From an uncultured Lachnospiraceae bacterium (lineage in GTDB: Bacteria > Bacillota > Clostridia > Lachnospirales > Lachnospiraceae), in the NCBI GenBank assembly GCA_910576535.1, contig CAJTKK010000003.1, forward strand, positions 62,001 through 126,000: 64,000 bases of DNA, written 5' to 3'. The translations under genes and the position numbers were made by a program. Shown here in pieces: positions 52,485 to 60,689 of the stretch (position 1 is its first letter; each line of letters starts with the position of its first letter). The notes under the pieces are model-generated. The model made no database searches, was not told the origin of the DNA, and was given only the letters and a program-made list of their open reading frames with translations.

Positions 52485-53302
52485 ATCAGCAAAATAACCC
52501 TAAAATCTTTTTCACCGATCTGGACGGCACTCTTTTAACCACCGGCAAAGAAATCACACCGGCTACCAGGCAAGCCCTGCAGCAATGGACGGATGCAGGC
52601 CATAAGCTTGTTTTAAGCTCAGGAAGAGCCATCGAAAGCGTAAGCCATGTACGCTCTTCCCTTGGCCTTATCTTTCCCGGCATGTATTTAATCGGGTGCA
52701 ACGGCGGGGAAATCTATGACTGCACAAGCAAAAGGATCATATCCCGTACCGCGCTCACTTACGCGCAGACGGCCCTTATCCTGAAAACCGCCAAAGAACA
52801 AGGCATTCATTGCCATACCTATACCGATACCCATATTGTCAGCCCGGAAGATAACGAACAGCTTCTTTATTACCGGCGCAATATCCTTACCCCCGTCATA
52901 ATCCATGAAGATGTCCTAAGCGTCCTGGACAAAGAGCCATGTAAGTGTATTGCTATCGAAATCCATGACAAAGAAAAACTGGAGCATTTCAGGCAAACCC
53001 TTCTCCCGCTTGTCAAAGGTGAAGTGAGCCTTCTATACTCCAATGATAGATACCTGGAAATCTTCCCGGCCTCTTCGGGGAAAGGGACTGCGGTGCAAAA
53101 ACTATGTTCCCTATTAAACATCCCCATTTCCCGCTCATTGGCTGCCGGCGATGAAACCAATGATATCTCCATGCTGCAGACTGCCGCATTAGGCATTGCC
53201 ATGCAGAATGCGGCTGACTGCGTAAAGCAGGCCGCCGATCTGATCACCTTGGCTGACAATGACCATGACGGTTTAGCCCCTATTCTTCTGGACAACATTT
53301 AA
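52481..53302 (+). CDS. Cof-type HAD sugar-phosphate phosphatase
   Basis: HAD hydrolase of the Cof/YidA class, 273 residues. FFTDLDGTLL is motif I, LSSGR motif II, and AAGDETNDISML motif IV. A type IIB cap lies between. Such enzymes dephosphorylate small sugar phosphates or flavin-type substrates with broad specificity. ATG 52481 has GGAG 8 bases upstream and overlaps the PHP gene by 4 bases; the longer frame from 52325 lies within the PHP gene and is rejected. It converges on the chemoreceptor fusion gene. Confidence 0.9.
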   Translation: MNQQNNPKIFFTDLDGTLLTTGKEITPATRQALQQWTDAGHKLVLSSGRAIESVSHVRSSLGLIFPGMYLIGCNGGEIYDCTSKRIISRTALTYAQTALILKTAKEQGIHCHTYTDTHIVSPEDNEQLLYYRRNILTPVIIHEDVLSVLDKEPCKCIAIEIHDKEKLEHFRQTLLPLVKGEVSLLYSNDRYLEIFPASSGKGTAVQKLCSLLNIPISRSLAAGDETNDISMLQTAALGIAMQNAADCVKQAADLITLADNDHDGLAPILLDNI

Positions 53303-53395
53303 ATATCCGCTGCCGTTTTATTTGCCGGGCTGCCCGCCCTGCCGTTTTCTGAATTTTTATTTCCGCACGCTCCCAGAGCTTTCTTTATGCCCAAA

Positions 53396-55336
53396 TTACA
53401 AGGCAGCCTTTTTCATATTGCCTAACAATACATACTGTTCCACCGGCACGGCTCTGTCTATGTCGCCGGATTCCAAAAATTCCTTTTGCTGTATCTCATA
53501 AAATTTAGAGACATCCCCTTTTTCCGCGCCTACGCTCACAAATCCTGAAGTCAGCCACTGGGCGTCTTTTCTCTGTTCAAAAGCGCTTGCTTTATCAATA
53601 TCGGTCACTTCTGAAATCCAGTCCGCCACTTTTCTTATATTATTTTCTACCGCCCTATAATTCATTCCCCCATAAATGGCGCGTGTAAAGCGAAGCACCT
53701 TATCCGGATGCTCCTTTGCATATCCGGGAAGCGTAATCCAGGAAGATATAGACGCCGTTTTATGGGAATAAGACATGTTATTTGCGATAACCGCCGCATC
53801 ATCGCCAAGCTGCTTTAATACCTCCAGCGTATAAGGCGACCACAGCGCACACGCATCAATGCTTCCCTGTCTCATTGCTTCCACCACTTCTTCGGGTTTC
53901 ATATTCATTAAATGCACATCACCGGAGGAAAACCCTTCCGATTCCAAAGCAATACGCAAAATAGTCTCACTGGATGCATTTTCCACATTCCCTATCCGCT
54001 TTCCACGCAAGTCGGCAATCGTCCGTATCTCATGTTTGCGGTTGCCGATAATCGCCTCTGCATTAGATAAATGCGACATAATAGCAATGCTGGCTCTCCC
54101 CTTGATACAAAATTTATGCGCCCCGTTGCCTATATAACCAAAGTCAATCGTCCCTTCTTCCATCGCTTTGATAATTTCCAGGCCGTTAGCATATGGATGA
54201 AGCTTTACGGTAAAATTCTCCCGCGCAAAATATCCCATTTTAATTGCCGGAATGACTGCGCAAAGACTGCCATAATTCGGCATATAGGCCACATGGATTT
54301 CTTCCGGTTCGGTCTTCCCTCTCTTCTTCCCGTTTCCGTCTCCCGCGCTACAGATACTTTTCATCTCATCATAGATATCGGATACTGCCAAGGATTTTTC
54401 CCGGACCCCCAGCGCATTTCTTACAATGCCCTTAAAGCGGTGGACAATATTCTCCGTTGCAGAGTAATTGCTTTCGCTGAGGTTCTCCAAAGAACCCATA
54501 TTTGCAATAATGAAGTTTTTCTCTTTTTCCAGTTCCCTGGAATTGGTTTCAATTTCTTTTACTTTTTCCGCCACATCATGAATCAGACGGTTTGCCTGCC
54601 CTACCATCCCGTCTGTCTTTTCTAAGCTTTCCGTCTGCCTTTTAAAGGCATCCTGCACCATCTTAATATTGGATACCGACTTATTGGATTTCTCTTCCAG
54701 CGTATGAATAATTTTTCCGATCGCTTCCGCACTCTGCCTGCTCTGTTCCGCCAATGCCCGGATTTCCCCCGCAACAACGGAAAACCCTCTTCCGGCTTCC
54801 CCGGCCCTCGCCGCTTCTATTGATGCATTCAGGCTCAAGAGATTCGTCTTATTTGCAATGTTATTAATTATATCAATCGCCTGCTGTATTTCCTTTGTAG
54901 CGTCATTTGTTTCCATCGTATTTACTGCAATTTCCTGAATACAGCTCTGCGTATCGGCATTTTCCTCTATCAGTTCATGAAAAATCCCTATGACTTCCTC
55001 ATTACTGTTAAGCATATCCTGGGTCGCATCGTCCAATTCCTGCACATAACTGCTGGTCTTTTCAATATTACCACCTATTTTTAACGTAATTTTGTTAATC
55101 TCCTTCGTGCGCGCTGCCAGTTCACTGTTTCCGTCGTTTATGACATCTATAGAATTTCCAACCGCATTAATTGCCACATTCGTATCGTCTGCAATATAAT
55201 TCATTTCTAATACGTTTCTGTTTAAATTATTTAATTTTACGCTTATTTGCTCAGAAAGCTTTTCCTGCACATCCTGCTTTACAATTTCTCTTCCTTCTCC
55301 TGTTTCTTCCCTTCTCTTATTTGCAAACAATTTCAT
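53396..55336 (-). CDS. Soluble chemoreceptor fused to a solute-binding-protein domain
   Basis: A 646-residue fusion with no signal peptide and no TM helix. Residues about 25-325 form a methyl-accepting signalling hairpin, with its tip in NLLSLNASIEAARAGEAGRG (about 165-184). After a short basic linker (about 335-345), residues 347-646 are an SsuA/TauA/NMT1-type binding domain. It is clearly related to the lipoprotein at 57781: shared pieces include AYMPNYGSL, DFGYIGNGAHKFCI (DIGYIGQGAHKLCI there), SHLSNAEAIIG, DACALWSP and the terminal FYEIQQ. The receptor should sense the transported solute inside the cell. It is the last gene of the transporter/two-component module, 24 bases after the response regulator. 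I know of no standard name for this architecture. Confidence 0.9.
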   Translation of the reverse strand: MKLFANKRREETGEGREIVKQDVQEKLSEQISVKLNNLNRNVLEMNYIADDTNVAINAVGNSIDVINDGNSELAARTKEINKITLKIGGNIEKTSSYVQELDDATQDMLNSNEEVIGIFHELIEENADTQSCIQEIAVNTMETNDATKEIQQAIDIINNIANKTNLLSLNASIEAARAGEAGRGFSVVAGEIRALAEQSRQSAEAIGKIIHTLEEKSNKSVSNIKMVQDAFKRQTESLEKTDGMVGQANRLIHDVAEKVKEIETNSRELEKEKNFIIANMGSLENLSESNYSATENIVHRFKGIVRNALGVREKSLAVSDIYDEMKSICSAGDGNGKKRGKTEPEEIHVAYMPNYGSLCAVIPAIKMGYFARENFTVKLHPYANGLEIIKAMEEGTIDFGYIGNGAHKFCIKGRASIAIMSHLSNAEAIIGNRKHEIRTIADLRGKRIGNVENASSETILRIALESEGFSSGDVHLMNMKPEEVVEAMRQGSIDACALWSPYTLEVLKQLGDDAAVIANNMSYSHKTASISSWITLPGYAKEHPDKVLRFTRAIYGGMNYRAVENNIRKVADWISEVTDIDKASAFEQRKDAQWLTSGFVSVGAEKGDVSKFYEIQQKEFLESGDIDRAVPVEQYVLLGNMKKAAL

Positions 55337-55360
55337 ATGGCGCTCCTTTATGTCTTTATC

Positions 55361-56053
55361 TTACAAGAATAAATGTGTAATATTTAAATCACTGATCATC
55401 TTGATCACTTCCTTCGTCCGGCTGCAGCCAAACTTTCTTAGAAGCCCTTTTATCTGCGTTTTTACAGTTACTGTTTCTACACATCTTTCTTTTGCAATTT
55501 CTTTGATGTTCTTCCCTTCCAGCAGTTTTTTAATCAGTTCCCTTTCCGTCGCTGTCAGTCGGGATATATTATGAATAAAGAACAGCAGGCTTTTTTCACT
55601 TTTCTGCAGCCTGACATATTCCTGCATCACCGTATCATGCACCTTACGCTCCATAATCGGATTGCCCGCATAGGCGCTCCTGATGTGGTTTAATATCTCT
55701 TCTTCCCCGCATCCTTTTACAATATAATCAACCGCCCCAGCCCCCATAGCTGTCAATATCATTTCATTTGTGTCATGCACTGTCAGAAATATAATATTTG
55801 CATTTCCTAACTGTTCACGGATTTGTTCCGTTGCCGTAATGCCGGCATTGAGATTTTCCATCTCTATGTCCATGAGAATCATATCGAATTCCTTCTCTTT
55901 TGCCAAATCCACAATCTGTTTCCCGCTATTGGCCGTTCCTACCACCTTCATATCTTCCTGGCTGTCAATCAGTTCGCACATATCTTCTAAAAGAAGGGGA
56001 AAATCATCGGCGATCATAATTTTTATTTTTTCAGCATCTTTTCTCTTTTCCAT
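55361..56053 (-). CDS. NarL/FixJ-family response regulator
   Basis: Two-domain transcription regulator of 230 residues. The receiver has the acidic pair in IADDFPL, the phospho-acceptor D62 in ILMDIEM and the Lys in YIVKGCG. The C-terminal LuxR-type helix-turn-helix is in LTATERELIKKLLEGKNIKE and the TVKTQIKGLLRKFG recognition region. ATG 56053 (MEKRKDAEK) is preferred; ATG 56083 adds 10 residues and has no ribosome site. It follows the histidine kinase by less than 90 bases and is its obvious partner. Likely targets are the inverted repeats upstream of the kinase and of the transporter. Confidence 0.9.
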   Translation of the reverse strand: MEKRKDAEKIKIMIADDFPLLLEDMCELIDSQEDMKVVGTANSGKQIVDLAKEKEFDMILMDIEMENLNAGITATEQIREQLGNANIIFLTVHDTNEMILTAMGAGAVDYIVKGCGEEEILNHIRSAYAGNPIMERKVHDTVMQEYVRLQKSEKSLLFFIHNISRLTATERELIKKLLEGKNIKEIAKERCVETVTVKTQIKGLLRKFGCSRTKEVIKMISDLNITHLFL

Positions 56054-56138
56054 TTTTTCATCCCAACCCCCATAACGCCGCATAGCGGCAATACAAATCT
56101 ACGCAGGGAATATCTGTTTTTCAGGCGCTTTTCTCACA

Positions 56139-57638
56139 TTAAGCTGACATATACTTTGGCAATAAGATATAAAAGCTGCTTCCTTCTCCCTCCTTGCTCT
56201 CCACCCGTAAGCTCCCTAAATGCCCTTTTACGATTGCCCTTACATAATACAGCCCCATCCCCCAGTTATGGTTTCTGTTTTTGCTTGTATAAAAGGGTTC
56301 AAATATTTTTTTCATTGTTGCTTTCGGGATTCCCACCCCATTATCCCTGACTTCAATTACCGTATACAGCCTTTCATCATGGCTCAATAAAGAAACCTTC
56401 CCTTCGTTCCCTTTTTCCGCCGCATCTACCGCATCCTGGGCATTGATCAGAAGATTATATATCGCCTCACACAAATGTGCCTTATCCGCTAAAATAGATG
56501 CATCCGATTCCAGCGCTACCTCTATAGGAGCGCCCGGACATTTATTATGGAACCGCTCTAAGGCATTTGCCACGATTTCTTCAAGCCGGCAGGAAATCAT
56601 ATAAATAGAGCTGGACTTTACTGAACGGTACAGTTCCTCCATCCGTTCCAGCAGCGCCTCATTGATATCCTCCAAGGCTGCAATATATTCCCCCGCTTTC
56701 CTCACATCCTCTTCTTTCTTCAAATCCAAACTGTTTAAACGTTTAAAAACCACACGGTTTGCCAGCAACTGGTTTTTTGTGCTATGAACAAACACCAGGG
56801 TTCCTACCCGGGCCGTATTGTATTTCCGTTCCAAAACGACTTCTTCCATGTCATTGGCATAATTTTCCTGCGTATAACGCAGCAGACTGATAAAGCCCAA
56901 TGTGCCGCAGACCACATTCACCAGCATAAGCAGATAATACGCTTTTATATCCCACATATGCTGTAAATAGCCGATCCCTCTTTTCCATTTGTAAGACGCA
57001 TGATAGAACCGGTAAACCTGTCCCGGATCCTGTCCACAGTAAAGCAGATATAAACCGGAAATCGCAATCATGCATATCACAATTAAACTAAACTGACGGC
57101 GGAAAAATACCATCGTAATAGAAAAATATTCATGAATCAGCAAAATAAGCGCGATGCATATATATAACAAAATCCAGAAATAAGAAAACTCGGCCAAAAA
57201 TTCCTGCAACTTTGGCCGGTTCCATGTAATTGCCTTATATATGCCAGGATAATAAACAATCAAAGATGCCGCCGGCAAAATGACAGAAATTTTTATCACA
57301 AAAGGATCCTTACGTATCACAGCAATCATAGAGTAACGCATCGCTATCTGCAATAAAAAAAAAGGGAACAGATATCTGCCTAAAGCTATCATATAGCCAA
57401 TTACATTCAACGGAATAACCAAATATTGAATTGTAGTCTTCAATTCCATAGACACAAAAAGGAATTCCAGCATTTCTCTGGAATAACCGCCTTTTTTGGC
57501 TACAAAAATCAAAATGCCGCAAAACTCAAGCATCAGGCTGATGCACATCCCTGAAAGGAAAAAGGATTCCATGCTTCTTTTTCTGTACAGTACAAAACCG
57601 GAAGCAATCATAAAAACCCCCAGCAATAAAACCAGCAT
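56139..57638 (-). CDS. Multi-TM sensor histidine kinase
   Basis: Membrane kinase of about 499 residues. Seven or so hydrophobic helices fill the N-terminal ~255 residues, with no large extracellular domain. The phospho-acceptor is probably H285 in TLVFVHSTKNQL. The ATPase domain shows the N box LLINAQDAVD, G1 VRDNGVGI, the F box IFEPFYTSKN and G2 WGMGLYYV. ATG 57638 (MLVLLLGVF) has AAAAGGAGG 9 bases upstream. The longer frame begins with a TTG inside the promoter -35 and is rejected. The sensor type resembles LytS-like or energy-sensing kinases more than periplasmic-ligand sensors. Confidence 0.9.
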   Translation of the reverse strand: MLVLLLGVFMIASGFVLYRKRSMESFFLSGMCISLMLEFCGILIFVAKKGGYSREMLEFLFVSMELKTTIQYLVIPLNVIGYMIALGRYLFPFFLLQIAMRYSMIAVIRKDPFVIKISVILPAASLIVYYPGIYKAITWNRPKLQEFLAEFSYFWILLYICIALILLIHEYFSITMVFFRRQFSLIVICMIAISGLYLLYCGQDPGQVYRFYHASYKWKRGIGYLQHMWDIKAYYLLMLVNVVCGTLGFISLLRYTQENYANDMEEVVLERKYNTARVGTLVFVHSTKNQLLANRVVFKRLNSLDLKKEEDVRKAGEYIAALEDINEALLERMEELYRSVKSSSIYMISCRLEEIVANALERFHNKCPGAPIEVALESDASILADKAHLCEAIYNLLINAQDAVDAAEKGNEGKVSLLSHDERLYTVIEVRDNGVGIPKATMKKIFEPFYTSKNRNHNWGMGLYYVRAIVKGHLGSLRVESKEGEGSSFYILLPKYMSA

Positions 57639-57697
57639 ATGGCATTCCCTCCTTTTCCTGCTCCTGTAAATCTTTGCAGCAACAAGCCAATATGTAC

Positions 57698-57734
57698 TTG
57701 AGAGTAGTATACCACAAAGGCAGACTACTCTCAA
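57698..57734 (-). promoter_or_regulatory. Kinase-regulator promoter inside an 11-bp perfect inverted repeat
   Basis: TTGAGAGTAGT (57698-57708) and ACTACTCTCAA (57724-57734) are perfect inverted copies 15 bases apart. On the minus strand the promoter is TTGAGA (57729-57734), 17 bases, TATACT (57706-57711). One arm holds the -35 and the other overlaps the -10. Because the repeat lies upstream of the start of transcription it is best read as an operator. Confidence 0.8.
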
Positions 57735-57780
57735 TCCATGTCATATTATTTCAATAGAATTTTTATTTTAAAACCTTTGA

Positions 57781-58887
57781 TTACTGTCCTGCTTCTATCA
57801 TAACATCCAACATTACATAATCGGAAACTGCAGGAACCGGATCAGCCTCTACTGCGCCGGCTGCTACAAAGCCCTGTTTCTGGATCTCGTAATAGTTTTC
57901 CACTGCGCCGTTTGCTGCGCCTTCGGAAACCTCTTTACCTGTCAGCCAGTCTGCATCGCCCCTCTGCTCATATACGCTGTCGTAATCCTGAGCAACCTGA
58001 GTTGCCACATACTGTGCCACTTCATCATAATGCTCGTCTGCTGCATAATCCATCGCTTTGAAAAGCGCTTTGGTAAACCTTACAAGGATGTCCCTGTTTG
58101 CTTCTGCATAAGAAGGCATTACAATCCAGCTTGCAAGGGATACTGTCGTATCGGAGAATGTCATGTTATCTGTCAGCTTTGTTGCATCGCTCATTTCTTC
58201 CAGGATTTTTAAGCTGTTAGGTGACCATGTTGCACAAGCATCCACGCCGCCGGAAAGCATTGCCGTAACGATTGCGGAAGCATCCATATCCACTGCTTCA
58301 ATGTCATCCATTGTCATGCCTACGGAAGTTAAAGAGTTTACAAGAATATCTTCGCTGGAACTTCCGGAAGAATATGCTACTTTCTTTCCTGCCAAATCTT
58401 CTACTTTTGCAATACCAGGGCCGCCGATTAACGCATCACCATTGGAAATATGGGAAAGTGCAAAAATAGATGCCTGGCCGTTGATGCAGAGCTTATGTGC
58501 GCCCTGTCCGATATAACCGATATCAATGCTTCCGGATTCCATAGCTGCAATGATAGTAGGGCCGTCTGCAAACTCAACCATATTCACTGTAATGCCAACT
58601 TCATCGAAAAAGCCTTTTTCCTTCGCTGTAAGCACTGACCAAAGGCTGCCGTAGTTAGGCATATAAGCAATGTTCAAAGTTACAGGTTCATAACTTACTG
58701 CTACGGGCGCTTCTTCTTCTGCCGGAGCTGCTTCTTCTGCAGGCGCTGCCTCCTCTGCCGGAGCTGCTTCTTCTGCGGGCGCTGCTTCCTCTGCAGGCGC
58801 TGCCGATGCCGGTTCCTGTGCATTACCACATCCAACGAAGGTTGCTACCATTGCCAGAGTTAACAGCAAACTTAATACTTTTTTCAT
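57781..58887 (-). CDS. ABC transporter solute-binding lipoprotein (SsuA/TauA/NMT1-like)
   Basis: Exported binding protein of 368 residues: signal peptide with lipobox FVGC (lipid-modified C20), a repetitive Ala-Pro-Ala-Glu-Glu linker (29-61), and a type II periplasmic-binding fold starting near residue 70 with NIAYMPNYGS. The fold matches sulfonate, taurine, nitrate or thiamine-precursor binding proteins; which solute is bound is not evident. AAGGAGG precedes the ATG. It follows the ATPase gene by 72 bases containing a hairpin and is the paralogue of the sensor domain in the gene at 53396. Confidence 0.93.
   Translation of the reverse strand: MKKVLSLLLTLAMVATFVGCGNAQEPASAAPAEEAAPAEEAAPAEEAAPAEEAAPAEEEAPVAVSYEPVTLNIAYMPNYGSLWSVLTAKEKGFFDEVGITVNMVEFADGPTIIAAMESGSIDIGYIGQGAHKLCINGQASIFALSHISNGDALIGGPGIAKVEDLAGKKVAYSSGSSSEDILVNSLTSVGMTMDDIEAVDMDASAIVTAMLSGGVDACATWSPNSLKILEEMSDATKLTDNMTFSDTTVSLASWIVMPSYAEANRDILVRFTKALFKAMDYAADEHYDEVAQYVATQVAQDYDSVYEQRGDADWLTGKEVSEGAANGAVENYYEIQKQGFVAAGAVEADPVPAVSDYVMLDVMIEAGQ
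58714..58803 (-). repeat. Five tandem 18-bp repeats in the binding-protein gene
   Basis: Five near-identical 18-bp units encode AAPAEE five times (residues 29-58), forming the flexible spacer between the lipid anchor and the binding domain. Unit number could vary between strains by slippage. Confidence 0.9.
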
Positions 58888-58925
58888 TTTTTATCCTCCT
58901 TATGATAAACTGATTTATAGATAAA

Positions 58926-58945
58926 CGTCCGGCAAAAGCCAAACG
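58926..58945 (-). repeat. Hairpin between ATPase and binding-protein genes
   Basis: CGTCCGGC (58926-58933), loop AAAA, GCCAAACG (58938-58945) pair over 8 bp with two G-U pairs on the minus strand. No U-tract. Such hairpins often protect the more abundant binding-protein mRNA from decay. Confidence 0.5.
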
Positions 58946-58959
58946 GTTAACTATCTTCT

Positions 58960-59751
58960 TTATTTCCTGACTTCCAGATATTCCTGGTATACCTGGCCCC
59001 AAATATGGTTTTTCAGTTCCAGGAATTTCGGATCCATCTTTGTTTCCTGTGTACGGGGATAAGGAATGTCAATATCCACGATTTCCTTAATCCTGCCCGG
59101 TCTTGCGCTCATAATAATAACCTTCTGCGCCAAGATAATCGCTTCATCCACATCATGGGTAATGAAGAAACAAGTCTTCTGCTCCTTTTCCCAGGTTTCT
59201 AACAGTTCCGTCTGAAGCTGCGTCCTTGTCTGGGCATCCAATGCGCCGAAAGGCTCATCCATCAAAAGGACGGAAGGGTTAACCGCATATGCCCTTGCAA
59301 TCGCAACCCTCTGCTTCATACCGCCGGACAGCTCCTTCGGATAATGGTCCACAAAATCCTCAAGCTGCACCATTTTTATGTATTTCATTGCCCTTTTTTC
59401 CGCTTCTTCTCCTTTGATGCCCTGAAGATTTAAACCAAACAGAACATTTTTCTTTACCGTCATCCAAGGAAACAGTGCATACTGCTGGAATACAACGCCT
59501 CTTTCCGTTCCTGTTCCTTTTACTTCTTTCCCATCGCAATATACCGAACCGGAGGAAGGCTCCAGCAAGCCGGCAATGATATTCAAAAGCGTGGATTTCC
59601 CGCAGCCGGAAGGGCCGACTACACAGATAAATTCATTTTCATGAATGTCAAGGTTCACACCGTTTAAAGCAATCATTTCCCCGTTCCGGGAATTATAAAT
59701 TTTTTTCACATTGTCAATTCTTAACTTTATATTTCTCTCTTCTCCTGCCAT
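58960..59751 (-). CDS. ABC transporter ATPase (SsuB/TauB-like)
   Basis: ATP-binding subunit of 263 residues that powers the importer. Walker A GPSGCGKSTL, signature LSGGMKQRVAIARA, Walker B VLLMDEPFGALD and the H-loop FFITHDVDEA are intact. It groups by sequence with sulfonate/nitrate/taurine importers. The start overlaps the permease gene by 25 bases, so the two are translationally coupled. Confidence 0.95.
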   Translation of the reverse strand: MAGEERNIKLRIDNVKKIYNSRNGEMIALNGVNLDIHENEFICVVGPSGCGKSTLLNIIAGLLEPSSGSVYCDGKEVKGTGTERGVVFQQYALFPWMTVKKNVLFGLNLQGIKGEEAEKRAMKYIKMVQLEDFVDHYPKELSGGMKQRVAIARAYAVNPSVLLMDEPFGALDAQTRTQLQTELLETWEKEQKTCFFITHDVDEAIILAQKVIIMSARPGRIKEIVDIDIPYPRTQETKMDPKFLELKNHIWGQVYQEYLEVRK

Positions 59752-60506
59752 CCCGTCAGTTTCCTTTCTAAAAATTTAATTACTTTTTCTACCGTAATAC
59801 CAATGATACCGATAATGATTATGTACAGCAGCATCGGTTCCGATTCAAAGCTGTTGTTCAGGGAACGGATACGCATCCCAAGGCCCGCGCTCGCACCTGT
59901 GGATTCCGCAGCTATCAGCGTCGTCAATGCAACCGAAGCGCCAAGCCGCACGGCTGTCATAATAAACGGAAGCGTTGCCGGGGCAATAACTTTCAGGAAA
60001 ATATCCTTATCCGTAGCGCCAAGCACCCGCGCCGCCTTAATCAATGTCTCGTCAATATTAATAACACCCTGATAAATTGTGATAGTCATAATCAGGAAAG
60101 TAGCAATCGTAATAACTATAATCTGAGGTTTCCGCCCTACGCCTGCGGAAATAACAATCAAAGGAACATATGCCAACGGGGGGATATTCCTGACAAACTG
60201 TATCCAAGGCTCAATGATATTCCGGACCGGCCGGTACCATGCCATCAAAATAGCCGTCGGCAAAGACAGGATAAAGCCCAAAACAAAACCTGCGCTTACG
60301 GATATCAGGCTGCTCTGGATATCTTTCCAGAAAACACCTCTTTCAATCATCGTCTTGGCAGATTGAAGCGTAACCACTATATTCGGGAAGCTTCTCGCCG
60401 TTTTTGGATTTAAGGACAATAGATACCATAAAACCATAGCTACCGCAAATGAAATGAGCAGCCATACTTTATTCGGAATTTTTCCACCTTTGTTTTTTTC
60501 TTTCAT
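59727..60506 (-). CDS. ABC transporter permease (SsuC/TauC-like)
   Basis: Integral membrane subunit of 259 residues with about six TM helices and the EAA loop (KAARVLGATDKDIFLKVI) that contacts the ATPase. ATG 60506 (MKEKNKGGK) has AAAGGAAG 7 bases upstream; the longer frame to 60539 contains that site. It is the first gene of the transporter/sensor module. Substrate class as for the binding protein: small organic anions or thiamine precursors. Confidence 0.92.
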   Translation of the reverse strand: MKEKNKGGKIPNKVWLLISFAVAMVLWYLLSLNPKTARSFPNIVVTLQSAKTMIERGVFWKDIQSSLISVSAGFVLGFILSLPTAILMAWYRPVRNIIEPWIQFVRNIPPLAYVPLIVISAGVGRKPQIIVITIATFLIMTITIYQGVINIDETLIKAARVLGATDKDIFLKVIAPATLPFIMTAVRLGASVALTTLIAAESTGASAGLGMRIRSLNNSFESEPMLLYIIIIGIIGITVEKVIKFLERKLTGWQEKREI

Positions 60507-60550
60507 CGCCGTCTTCCTTTCTTTTTGCTTTTTGTACATATTTTATGTTT

Positions 60551-60579
60551 ATTATATAACATAATTTTCAAAAAAGACA
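60551..60579 (-). promoter_or_regulatory. Promoter of the transporter module, weak -35
   Basis: On the minus strand a perfect TATAAT (60551-60556) is preceded at 17 bases by TGTCTT (60574-60579), a poor -35. This pattern is typical of activator-dependent promoters. Confidence 0.6.
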
Positions 60580-60599
60580 GTATGAATTTTTTTCATACT
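60579..60599 (-). promoter_or_regulatory. Inverted repeat abutting the transporter -35
   Basis: AGTATGAA (60579-60586), five T, TTCATACT (60592-60599): a perfect 8-bp inverted repeat centred about 45 bases before the expected start of transcription, where class II activators bind. Alternatively, read on the minus strand from the aldolase side, it is a weak AT-rich terminator stem followed by GTCTTTTTT. Confidence 0.55.
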
Positions 60600-60670
60600 A
60601 TGCAAAATGCCTGAAATGGCTCTATTTACCATAAAAAATATGGCAAATAGGACATTTCAGGCATAGCATA
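60599..60670 (-). terminator. Long imperfect hairpin between aldolase and transporter operons
   Basis: ATGCCTGAAATG (60607-60618) and CATTTCAGGCAT (60653-60664) pair perfectly. The stem continues inward through CTATTT/AAATAG and CCAT/ATGG to an A-rich loop, and outward through TATGC/GCATA after a 3-base bulge. It would end transcripts coming from the aldolase gene; the U-tract is short. Confidence 0.7.
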
Positions 60671-60689
60671 ATATTTCTCACGTCGTTCT

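Noticed and set aside
53303..53395. Possible terminator between the Cof phosphatase and the receptor fusion
   Set aside because: Only a 4-bp GC stem without a U-tract could be found.
57639..57734. N-terminal extension of the histidine kinase
   Set aside because: It begins with a TTG inside the promoter -35 and lacks a ribosome site, while ATG 57638 has a strong one.
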